A stretch of DNA of 56,666 nucleotides from an uncultured Prevotellaceae bacterium. Lineage in GTDB: Bacteria; Bacteroidota; Bacteroidia; Bacteroidales; Bacteroidaceae. The stretch is from NCBI GenBank assembly GCA_937898415.1, contig CALDLA010000130.1, positions 1 to 56,666 of the forward strand. Reading direction: 5' to 3'. The translations under genes were made by a program, and so were the position numbers. Of this stretch, positions 40,923 to 49,932 are shown piece by piece. Positions within the stretch are counted from its first letter, which is position 1, and each line of letters begins with the position of its first letter. The notes beneath the pieces were generated by a model, which saw nothing but the letters and a program-made list of their open reading frames with translations, was not told where the DNA came from and did not search any database.

Positions 40923-41537
40923 TTAATGGTTGGGTGTCTGGTATTCAAACTCGTCGAACTGGCTGTAGCCCATGTCTTCCAATAGTTGTCTGCTCTGTAT
41001 GATGTCGTGAGGTGTGTTGTAATCAGGAATGTGCGGCAGCCGGATGGTCACTTTCCCCTGCATGTTTTGACGGGCCAGCCAGCGAAGGTTGGCAATGACC
41101 TGGTGGTTACTGCGTGTGGTGTAGTGGCGGTAGATGTCGGGATTCATGTCCTTCACGTCAACATAATAATGATGGATGTAAGGCGCGACAGCCTCCAAAT
41201 GGCGGCGGGCCACGTTGAGTGAGGTCTCGAGATAGATATTCCACTCCGTCGGGCATTGTTGGCAAAAATCCGCTATTGCGCTGCTGCGTAGCAATGGTTC
41301 GCCACCGCCGAAAGTGATGCCGCCGTTCGTGGCTTGGAAGTAAAGATCGTCGATTGCAACCTCATCGAGGATGTCCGCCACGTCCATCTGCCGCCACATC
41401 CCGTCGGCCTTCAGGCACTGAGGGTTCAGGCAATAGCGGCAGCGGAGCGGACAGCCGTGAAAGGCGACGAGCGTGGTGACGCCCTCGCCGTCAGTCGTGA
41501 GTCGGTGGCGACAGATGCCGATGAGGGGAACGGTCAT
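40923..41537 (-). CDS. Radical-SAM activating enzyme (PflA/NrdG-like)
   Basis: Starting at the Met at 41537 gives 204 residues. The [4Fe-4S]/SAM motif CPLRCRYC (Cys29, Cys33, Cys36) is followed by GGITFGGGEPLL, with the SAM-binding GGE. The size and shape are those of glycyl-radical-enzyme activases, but no glycyl-radical enzyme is nearby. Its ATG overlaps the stop of the TonB-type gene (ATGA), so it is translated with it. The upstream extension of the open frame overlaps that gene and is not used. The substrate is unknown. Confidence 0.8.
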   Translation of the reverse strand: MTVPLIGICRHRLTTDGEGVTTLVAFHGCPLRCRYCLNPQCLKADGMWRQMDVADILDEVAIDDLYFQATNGGITFGGGEPLLRSSAIADFCQQCPTEWNIYLETSLNVARRHLEAVAPYIHHYYVDVKDMNPDIYRHYTTRSNHQVIANLRWLARQNMQGKVTIRLPHIPDYNTPHDIIQSRQLLEDMGYSQFDEFEYQTPNH

Positions 41538-42184
41538 GATGGTTTGAAGATGACGGGGATGGTGTATTTTGTACGTACCGTCTTTCCGTTCTGCTTGCCA
41601 GGATTCCACTTGGGCATAGAACGGATAAGGCGCAATGCCTCACGGTCGAGTTCCGGACTAACCTTCTTGACGACCTTGATGCTGTCGATACTGCCGTCAC
41701 GTTCGATGACGAACGTTACAACAACGCGCCCTTGAATGCCCATAGCCCGTGCTTCTGCCGGATAGCGGAGGTTGTCGTCCAGAAACTTCATGAGTGCCTT
41801 GTTGCCGCCAGGGAAACTGGGCATTTGTTCGACAACGCCGAAAATGTGGTTTTCGTCCTTCGGCTCCTCTTGGACCACCACTTCACCAACCCGTAACACT
41901 TTCTCTTCTTGGTTGTTCTTGACGGGAGCCTGAGCCATAGCTGGTGTTGCCGTCAGCGCTGACAGTCCTGCCGATAGCCCGACGATAGCGACGGCCTTGC
42001 CTAACTGGCGCCGCAGGCTGAGCTGTTGTTCGATGTATCTTACTTCTGCCTCGCAGGCGGGACAGGTACCCATACACGGTCCCTCGTAGTGACATTCGTG
42101 CGGTTCATACTTAATGTCGTTGGCCTCTGCAATTTGCTTGCGGATGGTCTTCAGTGTCTTGCAAGTTGCTTTTCCTTTTACCAT
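41534..42184 (-). CDS. TonB-like energy transducer with Cys-rich N-terminal domain
   Basis: 216 residues. The N-terminal 60 residues are a soluble Cys-rich domain (Cys8, Cys31, Cys37, Cys41, Cys44, spacing Cx5Cx3Cx2C in the last four) preceding a membrane segment (about 62-85). The rest is a short linker and a TonB C-terminal domain (LRYPAEARAMGIQGRVVVTF ... MPKWNPGKQNGKTV). The Cys set on the cytoplasmic side could bind zinc or an Fe-S cluster. This layout recurs in Bacteroidota TonB-family proteins. Coupled to the radical-SAM gene downstream. Confidence 0.8.
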   Translation of the reverse strand: MVKGKATCKTLKTIRKQIAEANDIKYEPHECHYEGPCMGTCPACEAEVRYIEQQLSLRRQLGKAVAIVGLSAGLSALTATPAMAQAPVKNNQEEKVLRVGEVVVQEEPKDENHIFGVVEQMPSFPGGNKALMKFLDDNLRYPAEARAMGIQGRVVVTFVIERDGSIDSIKVVKKVSPELDREALRLIRSMPKWNPGKQNGKTVRTKYTIPVIFKPS

Positions 42185-42214
42185 AGTCTTGATTGTTTTT
42201 TAGGTTTCTGCCTG

Positions 42215-42222
42215 CAAAGATA
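42215..42222 (-). promoter_or_regulatory. -7 box for the TonB/radical-SAM operon
   Basis: Minus strand TATCTTTG, 30 nt before the ATG at 42184. No clear -33. Confidence 0.5.
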
Positions 42223-42239
42223 CAACATAAAAACCCTCA

Positions 42240-42330
42240 TGTCAAGAGGCATCTGGACTTTGACACGCATTGACAACAGGAACTCGTTGGTTTACAATCA
42301 GTTAGTATTGACATGAAACCGCTCTTGACA
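42240..42330. repeat. Cluster of five TTGACA hexamers, outer two inverted
   Basis: TTGACA at 42260, 42270, 42308 and 42325, and TGTCAA at 42240. The outermost pair is a perfect 9-bp inverted repeat (tgtcaagag / ctcttgaca). Located between the TonB promoter and the end of bcp. Confidence 0.5.
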
Positions 42331-42335
42331 CAGCA

Positions 42336-42785
42336 TTAGCCTAAGATTTGCTCGGCATGTTCCTTGGTTTTTACCTGTTTGCCAGCGAAAATCTGCTTGA
42401 TGATACCCTCTTCGTTAATAATAAAAGTGGTGCGGATGGTGCCCATCGTCTTCTTGCCGTACATCACCTTTTCGCCCCAGGCACCCATCGCCTCAATCAG
42501 CGTTTTGTCCACATCGGCAATCAGCGGGAAGGGTAGTTCGTGCTTCTCCTTGAACTTCACGTGCGAGGCGGCAGAATCCTTGCTCACGCCAACCACCTCA
42601 TATCCCCTACCCTGCAGTTCCTGGTAATGGTCTCTCAAGCTGCAAGCCTCGGCGGTACAGCCGCTGGTGTTGTCCTTCGGATAAAAATATAGCACCAACT
42701 TACGGCCCTTGTAATCACTCAGACGGATGTCCCGTCCCTGCTCGTCTTTGCCCAGTATTTCGGGCGCTTTATCTCCAATATTCAT
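42336..42785 (-). CDS. bcp: Thioredoxin-dependent thiol peroxidase Bcp/PrxQ
   Basis: 149 residues from Met 42785. The peroxidatic Cys43 and resolving Cys48 are in NTSGCTAEACSLRD, as in PrxQ/BCP two-Cys enzymes, with YPKDNT before it and FIINEEGII near the end. It detoxifies H2O2 and organic peroxides. A TATCTTTG box lies at 42808-42815 on the minus strand. Divergent from pgeF. Confidence 0.95.
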   Translation of the reverse strand: MNIGDKAPEILGKDEQGRDIRLSDYKGRKLVLYFYPKDNTSGCTAEACSLRDHYQELQGRGYEVVGVSKDSAASHVKFKEKHELPFPLIADVDKTLIEAMGAWGEKVMYGKKTMGTIRTTFIINEEGIIKQIFAGKQVKTKEHAEQILG

Positions 42786-42837
42786 AGTTTTTAGTTTTTT
42801 ATCGCTGCAAAGATACGATAATTCTTCGAATATTTTG

Positions 42838-42845
42838 TACTTTTG
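42838..42845 (+). promoter_or_regulatory. pgeF -7 box
   Basis: TACTTTTG, 18 nt before the pgeF ATG, facing the bcp promoter box 23 bp away. Confidence 0.5.
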
Positions 42846-42863
42846 CACGCAAAAATATAAACG

Positions 42864-43622
42864 ATGCAACCAGTACTACATTTCTATGACTTCGGCGAGG
42901 GTGTGACAGCCTTTAGTACGACTCGACAAGGTGGTTTCAGCAAGGGCAATTATGGCGAGTTCAACATCAACCGCTACTGTGGTGACAACATGGAGGCCAT
43001 CAGTCAGAACCGAGCTCTGCTCTGCGGACTGTTGGGGATTGATGACTGCCGATTGCTGATGCCCCATCAGGTGCACGAGACGAAAATTGTAGCCGTTGAC
43101 GAGACATCGCACGAATCCGAACTTGAAGGTGTTGATGTGCTAATGACTAACATTCCGGGCATCTGCATCGGCGTCTCTACCGCCGATTGCATTCCTGTGT
43201 TACTCTATGACAAAGTTCATCGTGCTGTCTGTGCTATTCATGCAGGTTGGCGAGGCACGGTGAAGCGCGTTGTTGAGAAGACTGTTGCCGCGATGATGTC
43301 TACCTATGGCACCTGTCCTGCTGATATTCAAGCCCAGATTGGTCCTGGCATTCACATAGAGAGTTTCGAGGTGGGCGACGAGGTTTACGAAGCCTTTGCT
43401 AACGAGGGTTTCGAGATGGGAACCATCAGTCGCAAAGTTGGTCAGAAATGGCATATTGACCTCCTTAAGTGTAACCGTCAGCAGCTCCTTGCCTCTGGTA
43501 TTCCTGCTGCTCAAGTCGCCGTCTCTCCTATCTGCACCTATCAGCACCCCGAAACCTATTTCTCTGCCCGCCGTCTTAGCATTAATTCCGGCCGCATTTT
43601 TACTGGCATCCTGATGGGTTAG
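42864..43622 (+). CDS. pgeF: Peptidoglycan-editing factor PgeF (YfiH/YlmD, polyphenol oxidase family)
   Basis: 252 residues. The zinc triad His71 (MPHQVHETK), Cys109 (STADCIPV) and His126 (IHAGWRG) is complete. PgeF removes mis-incorporated L-Ser from peptidoglycan precursors; members also act on purine nucleosides. It shares its stop region with the convergent rhuM gene: the two stop codons overlap (ttag). Confidence 0.93.
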   Translation: MQPVLHFYDFGEGVTAFSTTRQGGFSKGNYGEFNINRYCGDNMEAISQNRALLCGLLGIDDCRLLMPHQVHETKIVAVDETSHESELEGVDVLMTNIPGICIGVSTADCIPVLLYDKVHRAVCAIHAGWRGTVKRVVEKTVAAMMSTYGTCPADIQAQIGPGIHIESFEVGDEVYEAFANEGFEMGTISRKVGQKWHIDLLKCNRQQLLASGIPAAQVAVSPICTYQHPETYFSARRLSINSGRIFTGILMG

Positions 43623-44623
43623 TGCGCTTCAATGATGCTCTTTTCCAAGTCCTCCAAAGCCTTGATATCTTCTGCGTCGGCCTGTTGAGCTTCGTAAAGC
43701 TTGCGGGATGCGTCGAAATCATCATAGACTCTGCGGACAACGGCTTCCATTTCTGCGTTTGAGATACTGCCCTTGCCCTGTAGGATGTCTTTTTCCTGAA
43801 AGGTGAGCAAGCTGTCAACGTTCTGACGCCAATATTGGAGTGTAAGGTCTCGGCGACCTTTCACGCGCTCTTCGGCACTGGTGAGGAAGATGTCAACGAG
43901 TCGGTTCAAGGAGTCAATCTCATCGTTTTGCAAGTAGTTTTTGGCTACGATGATGTCACCTTTCCGCACAATGCTGCCCTTCCATGTGGTCAGTCCCATA
44001 TTGGGTTTCTTGGCATCGGCACGGGCGACTATTAACTCTGCCGCGGTCTGATGGGTAACGGCATAGAGCAGTTTGTTTTGGGTCTCGGCAAAGAACATCT
44101 GCGTCGCCTTGTCGGTCTTGTCATAATCGCTGCTAAGAGCAAAGAGGTCACGCACCTTTTGATAGAACCGCTTTTCTGAAGCCCGAATATCCCTAATACG
44201 GGCTAACAGCTCATCAAAGTAATCTGGTCGGCCATCAGGATTCTTCAGTCGTTCATCGTCCATCGTGAAGCCCTTGATTAAATACTCCGTCAGATGCTCC
44301 GTTGCCCATTGACGGAATTGAGTACCACGAATGCCTCGCACCCTATAACCAACGGCTATAATCATCTCCAACGAGTAGAAGACCACATTGTAGTTCTTGC
44401 CATCAGCGGCAGTAGTCAAGTATTCTTTGACAACTGATTTTTCCACTAACTCCCTTTCCTTCAGGATGTTAATGATGTGATAACTGATAGTTTGCTTAGA
44501 GGTGGCAAAAAGTTCAGCCATTTGTTGCTGGTTCAGCCAAATCTTCCCATCTTTGGCATAAAGTGCAACTGATGCCCGTCCGTCAGCAGTACGATAGATA
44601 ATGAAATTCTGTTTGTCGTTCAT
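43619..44623 (-). CDS. RhuM-family protein
   Basis: 334 residues, starting at the Met at 44623. The N-terminal domain (about 1-120) is a winged-helix-like KilA/RhuM module: IWLNQQQMAELFATSKQTIS, then LEMIIAVGYRVRG. The rest is helical, ending in coiled-coil residues. RhuM-like proteins are found near mobile elements, restriction or toxin systems and in pathogenicity islands; the biochemical role is unknown. It lies 12 bp after polA with no own promoter visible, and overlaps pgeF by 4 bp at the stop codons, so it looks like an insertion into a housekeeping junction. Confidence 0.85.
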   Translation of the reverse strand: MNDKQNFIIYRTADGRASVALYAKDGKIWLNQQQMAELFATSKQTISYHIINILKERELVEKSVVKEYLTTAADGKNYNVVFYSLEMIIAVGYRVRGIRGTQFRQWATEHLTEYLIKGFTMDDERLKNPDGRPDYFDELLARIRDIRASEKRFYQKVRDLFALSSDYDKTDKATQMFFAETQNKLLYAVTHQTAAELIVARADAKKPNMGLTTWKGSIVRKGDIIVAKNYLQNDEIDSLNRLVDIFLTSAEERVKGRRDLTLQYWRQNVDSLLTFQEKDILQGKGSISNAEMEAVVRRVYDDFDASRKLYEAQQADAEDIKALEDLEKSIIEAH

Positions 44624-44635
44624 AATCATATTTGT

Positions 44636-47401
44636 TTAGTGTGCCTCCAACCAGTTGTCACCGAAACCGGAATCGGCGACGAGAGGGACGTTGAGAGGGA
44701 AGGCATGTTGCATCTCTTCGATGACAATGGCTTCTACCCTACCCTTCTCTTCCGGATAGACGCTGAAGTTGAGTTCATCGTGTACCTGCAGGATCATCTT
44801 CGAACGGATGCCCTCTTGACGGAAGCGATTGTGGATGCGAATCATCGCCACTTTGATGATATCGGCGGCGGTGCCTTGAATGGGTGCATTGATGGCATTG
44901 CGCTCGGCAAAGCCACGAACGGTGGCGTTGGCAGAGTTGATATCCGGTAGATAGCGACGGCGACCGAACAGGGTAGTGACGTAACCTTTTTGGCGAGCCG
45001 TCTGCTTCGCCTGTTCCATATAGTCGTGAACGTCGGGGAAGGTGGCAAAGTAGCCGTCAATCAACTGCTTCGCTTCCTCGCGGCTGATGTCCAAGCGCTC
45101 AGCAAGTCCGAAGACGGTGATGCCGTAGATGATGCCGAAGTTGGCACGTTTCGATTTGGTACGCTCGTCGCGTGTCACCTCTTCTATCGGTTTCTTGTAG
45201 ATGTTGGCGGCGGTGGCAGCATGCAAGTCCTTACCCTCACGGAACACTTCAATCATCTGGGGGTCGTTGGAAAGATGGGCCATTACGCGGAGTTCAATCT
45301 GACTGTAGTCTGCTGAAAAAAACAGACAACCAGGCTCAGGAACAAATGCCTTTCGAATCTCCTTACCGTCCTCACCGCGAATGGGAATATTTTGCAGGTT
45401 GGGGTCAGACGAGGAAAGACGTCCCGTAGCAGTCACCGTCTGGTTAAAGGAGGTGTGAATATGTCCCGTACGTGGATTAATCAGTTTTGGAAGAGCATCG
45501 ATATACGTACCGATAAGTTTCTTTAAACCTCTGTGTTCCAAGATGTCTGATACAATTTCATGTTTGTTGCGTAACTGCTGTAGCACTTCTTCCGAAGTGA
45601 CGTATTGTCCTGTTTTGGTTTTCTTGGCTTTCTCAACGATTTTGAGTTTATCGAACAGAATTTCGCCTACTTGTTTGGGTGAAGCGATGTTGAACGATTG
45701 ACCAGCCAACTCATAAATACGCTTTTCTAATTCGTTCATTCGGTCAGTGAAAATCTTTGATGTTTCCTGCAAGGATTCTGTATCAATACATACACCGTTC
45801 ATCTCCATCTCAGCCAATACGGGCATCAGCGGCATCTCGATGTCGTAGAACAGCTTTTCACATTCAAATTTTTTCAGTTCAAGCTCCAGCTTGTTCTTCA
45901 GTTTCAAGGTGATATCCGCATCCTCGCAGGCATATTCGTAGACGAGGGTAGGGGAGAGGTCGCGCATCGAACGCTGGTTCTTTCCCTTCGGACCAATGAG
46001 CTCATCGATGTGGATGGTTTTATAATTAAGGTATATCTCTGCCATGTAGTCCATGTTGTGACGAAGCTCGGGTTGGATGAGGTAGTGGGCAATCATGGTG
46101 TCCCACATCGGGCCTTGTAACTGAACGTTATAATTTCTTAAAACTTCTAAATCGTACTTTAGGTTCTGTCCGACCTTCAGAATTTTCGGGTCCTCGTAGA
46201 CGGTTTTAAAGATATTAACAATTTGCAACGCCTTTTCACGTTCGGCAGGAATTGGAATATAAAATGCCTCAAATTCCTTCACGGCGAAGCTCAAACCGAC
46301 CAATTCGGCATCGATAGCGGTGGTTGAAGTGGTTTCCGTGTCTAAACTGAGAATTTCGTTTGTCAAGAAATAATCACGAATTTTCAACATTTCATCCTCA
46401 TTTTCAACGAGTTTGTAGTCGTGAGTTACCGTTTTTAGCGTCTCAAAACTCGCGTTTTCTGAGAGATTCGCCCCGTCTGACGGGAATTCTGCAAACAAAT
46501 CGAGTTGTCCGTTAACGGGCATTTGCGGTTTTTGAGGTTTTTTAAGAATCTTGTCGGCAAGCTGCTTGAACTCAAGTTCGGTGAAGATTTTACCCAATTC
46601 CTGTTCGTCTGGTTCCACCAACCGCAGTTCGTCCATATTGAGTTCGATGGGAACGTCGGTCTTGATGGTTGCCAGGAAGTAACTCATCTTGATGTCCTCC
46701 ACATGTTCCTCAATTTTTTCACGAAGCTTGCCTTTGATTTCTGACGAGCGCGCCAACAGTTGTTCCACACTACCAAAGTCGGCAATAAGTTTGGCGGCCG
46801 TCTTCTCACCAACACCCGGACAGCCCGGGAAGTTATCAGCCGAGTCGCCCATGAGTGCAAGGAGGTCGATGACCTGAGTAGGGTAGGAGATACCATATTT
46901 CTGACAGACCTCCTGCGGCCCCATCACCTCATAGCCGCCTCCGTGTCGAGGACGATAGATGTTGGCAAACTCCGTCACCAACTGACCGTAGTCCTTGTCT
47001 GGGGTGAGCATATAGCATTTTACGCCGATGGAATCAGCCTTTTTCGCGAGTGTTCCGATAACGTCATCTGCCTCATAACCATCGACTTGCAGCACTGGGA
47101 TGTGATAGGCATGTAGGATGTCTTTGATGATAGGAACGGCGGCGTGTATGTCTTCAGGCGTAGCATCGCGTTGGGCTTTATACTCAGGAAAGGCCTCGCT
47201 GCGGAAGGTAGGTCCATGAGGATCAAACGCCACACCGATATGCGTGGGTTTCTCCTTTTGCAGTACCTCGTTCAATGTGTTGCAGAAGCCGATGATGGCA
47301 CTGGTATTCTGACCCTTAGAGTTGATTCGAGGGTTCTTAATAAAGGCGTAATACGACCGATAAATGAGCGCGTAAGCGTCTAAAAGGAATAGTTTATCCA
47401 T
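44636..47401 (-). CDS. polA: DNA polymerase I
   Basis: 921 residues: 5' nuclease domain (1-290), 3'-5' exonuclease (about 325-510, with SLDTETTSTTAIDAELVG so the DxE site looks intact), and the polymerase domain (540-921) with DYSQIELRVMAHLS, KRANFGIIYGI and QVHDELNF. It fills gaps and removes primers. A hybrid of proofreading and nick-translation domains, normal for the phylum. Divergent from ispB; RhuM follows closely. Confidence 0.98.
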   Translation of the reverse strand: MDKLFLLDAYALIYRSYYAFIKNPRINSKGQNTSAIIGFCNTLNEVLQKEKPTHIGVAFDPHGPTFRSEAFPEYKAQRDATPEDIHAAVPIIKDILHAYHIPVLQVDGYEADDVIGTLAKKADSIGVKCYMLTPDKDYGQLVTEFANIYRPRHGGGYEVMGPQEVCQKYGISYPTQVIDLLALMGDSADNFPGCPGVGEKTAAKLIADFGSVEQLLARSSEIKGKLREKIEEHVEDIKMSYFLATIKTDVPIELNMDELRLVEPDEQELGKIFTELEFKQLADKILKKPQKPQMPVNGQLDLFAEFPSDGANLSENASFETLKTVTHDYKLVENEDEMLKIRDYFLTNEILSLDTETTSTTAIDAELVGLSFAVKEFEAFYIPIPAEREKALQIVNIFKTVYEDPKILKVGQNLKYDLEVLRNYNVQLQGPMWDTMIAHYLIQPELRHNMDYMAEIYLNYKTIHIDELIGPKGKNQRSMRDLSPTLVYEYACEDADITLKLKNKLELELKKFECEKLFYDIEMPLMPVLAEMEMNGVCIDTESLQETSKIFTDRMNELEKRIYELAGQSFNIASPKQVGEILFDKLKIVEKAKKTKTGQYVTSEEVLQQLRNKHEIVSDILEHRGLKKLIGTYIDALPKLINPRTGHIHTSFNQTVTATGRLSSSDPNLQNIPIRGEDGKEIRKAFVPEPGCLFFSADYSQIELRVMAHLSNDPQMIEVFREGKDLHAATAANIYKKPIEEVTRDERTKSKRANFGIIYGITVFGLAERLDISREEAKQLIDGYFATFPDVHDYMEQAKQTARQKGYVTTLFGRRRYLPDINSANATVRGFAERNAINAPIQGTAADIIKVAMIRIHNRFRQEGIRSKMILQVHDELNFSVYPEEKGRVEAIVIEEMQHAFPLNVPLVADSGFGDNWLEAH

Positions 47402-47462
47402 AACAAGTGAGAATTTTCGCGTAAAATTACTAAAAAATTTCTCATTATCCGAAGATTTTCAC

Positions 47463-47470
47463 TAATTTTG
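47463..47470 (+). promoter_or_regulatory. ispB-type gene -7 box
   Basis: TAATTTTG, 18 nt before the ATG at 47489. Confidence 0.5.
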
Positions 47471-47488
47471 TATCAAAATTCTTTTGCG

Positions 47489-48466
47489 ATGGACTATTTA
47501 TCACTTATTAAGCACCCAATTGAAGAGGATTTGAACGACTTTATTGCGTTGTTCAACGAGTCGCTGACGCATTCTGACGGACTACTTGGTACGGTTCTTG
47601 CCCATATCCGTCAGCGAGGTGGTAAACGTATGCGTCCCATGCTGATCTTGCTGACTGCCAAGAATTTCGGACAGGTGTCGCGAGTTACCCAGAATGCTGC
47701 CGTTGGTTTGGAATTGCTACATACGGCCTCGTTAGTTCACGACGATGTGGTGGATGAAAGCAAGGAGCGTCGCGGACAGGCCTCAGTGAATGCTACGTAT
47801 GATAATAAGGTGGCCGTGCTGGTGGGTGATTATATCCTGTCTACCGCGTTGCTTCGCGTGTCGTTGACTGACAATCAGAAAATCATACAATTGTTGGCCG
47901 AACTTGGACGCACATTGGCTGCTGGTGAGATACTTCAACTTTCGAATATTTCGAATCAGGAGATATCAGAAGACATTTACTATCAGATAATTAACAACAA
48001 GACTGCTGCGCTTTTCGAGGCTTGTGCAAAGATTGGTGCCTTGTCCGCCGGTGCTACTGAGGAAGAGATTGCCGCTGCTGCAAAATTCGGACAAAACATT
48101 GGCATGATTTTCCAGATTCGTGATGATATCTTTGACTATTTTGACTCAAAGGAAATTGGTAAACCGACGGGCAATGACATGGTTGAAGGTAAGCTGACGC
48201 TGCCTGTCATCTACGCTTTGAACCATTCTAATTACGAGTCGATGCAGACGTTGGCGCGTAAGGTGAAGGCAGGCACGATAAATGCCGATGAAATCGCTGT
48301 ACTTGTGGAGTTCACGAAGCAACAGGGTGGTATTGAATATGCTGAGCGACGTATGGAGGAGATTGCCGCCGAGTCGCGTGTATTCATTGACCAGTATGTA
48401 AAGGAAAAGGCCGTCAAGGAAGCCCTGACAGCCTATCTCGAATACGTGATTCAGCGTAACTACTAA
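47489..48466 (+). CDS. Polyprenyl diphosphate synthase (octaprenyl-type)
   Basis: 325 residues from the Met at 47489. First Asp-rich motif HDDVVDESKERRG, second motif FQIRDDIFDYF, and GGKRMRPMLILL are all typical of trans-prenyltransferases. It builds the side chain of menaquinone, which fits an anaerobe with fumarate reductase. The chain length cannot be read from the sequence. Its stop overlaps the deoC stop (ctaa), convergently. Confidence 0.92.
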   Translation: MDYLSLIKHPIEEDLNDFIALFNESLTHSDGLLGTVLAHIRQRGGKRMRPMLILLTAKNFGQVSRVTQNAAVGLELLHTASLVHDDVVDESKERRGQASVNATYDNKVAVLVGDYILSTALLRVSLTDNQKIIQLLAELGRTLAAGEILQLSNISNQEISEDIYYQIINNKTAALFEACAKIGALSAGATEEEIAAAAKFGQNIGMIFQIRDDIFDYFDSKEIGKPTGNDMVEGKLTLPVIYALNHSNYESMQTLARKVKAGTINADEIAVLVEFTKQQGGIEYAERRMEEIAAESRVFIDQYVKEKAVKEALTAYLEYVIQRNY

Positions 48467-49353
48467 AAGAATTTCACTTCTTCGCCAACGACCTCGCTCA
48501 ACAGTAGGTTTGCCAGTCGTGAAGTACCCATACGGAACCACTGGTTGGTGAGCCATTTCTCGCCTAATACCTCTTTGACGATGGTGTAGTAGATGAGTGC
48601 ATCCATCACCGAATTAAGGCCTCCAGCGGGCTTAAAACCAATCTGTATGCCCGTCTCGTCGAAGTATTCCTTGATGGCCTGGCACATAACGTAGGCAGCC
48701 TCAGGCGTGGCGCTGATTTTCTCTTTGCCGGTAGAGGTTTTGATGTAGTCGGCACCGCTGTACATTGCTAAGATGGAGGCCGCCTTGATGTTAGCCGCCG
48801 TCTGCAGACAACCCGTTTCCAGGATGACCTTCATCTTTTTGTCGCCGCAGGCCTCCTTCATCTGCTGGATTTCATCGCAAACGGTCTCGTAGTCGCCCTC
48901 AAGGAAAGCTCCAACGCTGAGCACCATATCAATCTCTGTGGCACCGTCTTTCACGGCCAGCGAGGTTTCTATCGTCTTCACCTCAATAAGCGCTTGAGAG
49001 GACGGGAAACTGCCTGAAACGCAGGCTACCTCAACACCCTCAACCTCGAGCGTTTCGCTGACTATCTTGGCGAAGCGTGGATAGACGCAGATGGTGGCAA
49101 CGTGGGGCAGGGTAGGGTAGGCCTCTTCAAACTGATTGACCTTCTCTGTAAAGGCCATCACTGAGGTGTCGCTGTCAGTCGTCTTCAGGGTCGTCAGTTC
49201 AACGCTGCCCATCAGGAATTTCTTCACTTCTGGAGTGTCGTTCTCGTGAACCTTTTCGGCAATGATTTTCTTCACCGCTACCTTCACTTCTTCATCGCTG
49301 ATGTCGAGTTTATACTTCGACAGCGCCTCTTCGTACATTGTTTTTTCTGCCAT
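48463..49353 (-). CDS. deoC: Deoxyribose-phosphate aldolase
   Basis: 296 residues, a TIM-barrel class I aldolase that splits deoxyribose-5-phosphate. The Schiff-base Lys is in GADYIKTSTGK (about residue 200); GFKPAGGLNS gives the second Lys region. It is longer than E. coli DeoC by an N-terminal helical segment. Last gene of the dtd operon and starts 4 bp after the mazG-like gene. Confidence 0.95.
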   Translation of the reverse strand: MAEKTMYEEALSKYKLDISDEEVKVAVKKIIAEKVHENDTPEVKKFLMGSVELTTLKTTDSDTSVMAFTEKVNQFEEAYPTLPHVATICVYPRFAKIVSETLEVEGVEVACVSGSFPSSQALIEVKTIETSLAVKDGATEIDMVLSVGAFLEGDYETVCDEIQQMKEACGDKKMKVILETGCLQTAANIKAASILAMYSGADYIKTSTGKEKISATPEAAYVMCQAIKEYFDETGIQIGFKPAGGLNSVMDALIYYTIVKEVLGEKWLTNQWFRMGTSRLANLLLSEVVGEEVKFF

Positions 49354-49357
49354 AGTT

Positions 49358-49684
49358 TTATGCTTTTAGTTTAGGGTTTTCTATATGCCGCAAAGCATCG
49401 CGGCGGGTCTTCTTTTCTATCGATTTCAGCAGTTCTTCTGTCAGGTCAACGTCGGTCTGATTAGCCAGACAGAGCAGTACCCAGAGAACGTCGGCCATCT
49501 CCTCACCCAGGTTTTCTTTTTCGCCAGCCTTGAAACTTTGGTCACCATACTTGCGGGCCATCACCCGCGCCAGCTCACCTACTTCCTCCGTCAGCACTGC
49601 CATGTTCGTTAATTCCGAAAAGTAACGGACACCGTACTCCTTAATCCAGCGGTCAACCGCTTCTTGTGCTTCACGTATCGTCAT
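49358..49684 (-). CDS. MazG-like nucleotide pyrophosphohydrolase
   Basis: From the Met at 49684 the product is 108 residues (the open frame runs further upstream in the overlapping gene). The all-alpha NTP-PPase pattern is present: LTEEVGELARVMARKYGDQS with EExxE, then GEEMADVLWVLLCLANQ (ExxxD). It would hydrolyse (d)NTPs. Its ATG overlaps the stop of the small membrane protein gene (ATGA). Sits between a membrane gene and deoC. Confidence 0.88.
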   Translation of the reverse strand: MTIREAQEAVDRWIKEYGVRYFSELTNMAVLTEEVGELARVMARKYGDQSFKAGEKENLGEEMADVLWVLLCLANQTDVDLTEELLKSIEKKTRRDALRHIENPKLKA

Positions 49685-49926
49685 CTTCTTAACATGAGGT
49701 AGAACAACATCGCAATGACAAACAGCATCATCAGGATGTTTTGTTTGTTTTCGCGTTGATACACTTGCCAATTGAAGGCTTTGTAAACCACTTGCAGCAC
49801 CCATAGTACAAGTCCGATGATGCATAACCAAATGGCCCATTGCAGGTTCAGAAACCGATGGCAAATGCAGCCTATCAGCATCATAATCATTCCTGCGAAT
49901 TCAATCTCTTTGATATACTTTTTCAT
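49681..49926 (-). CDS. Small membrane protein, unknown function
   Basis: 81 residues with two or three hydrophobic segments (FAGMIMMLIGCICHRFL, WAIWLCIIGLVLWVLQVVY, ILMMLFVIAMLFYLML). No family recognised. Overlaps the mazG-like gene by 4 bp and lies 6 bp after dtd, so it is part of that operon. Confidence 0.7.
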   Translation of the reverse strand: MKKYIKEIEFAGMIMMLIGCICHRFLNLQWAIWLCIIGLVLWVLQVVYKAFNWQVYQRENKQNILMMLFVIAMLFYLMLRR

Positions 49927-49932
49927 CTTGTC

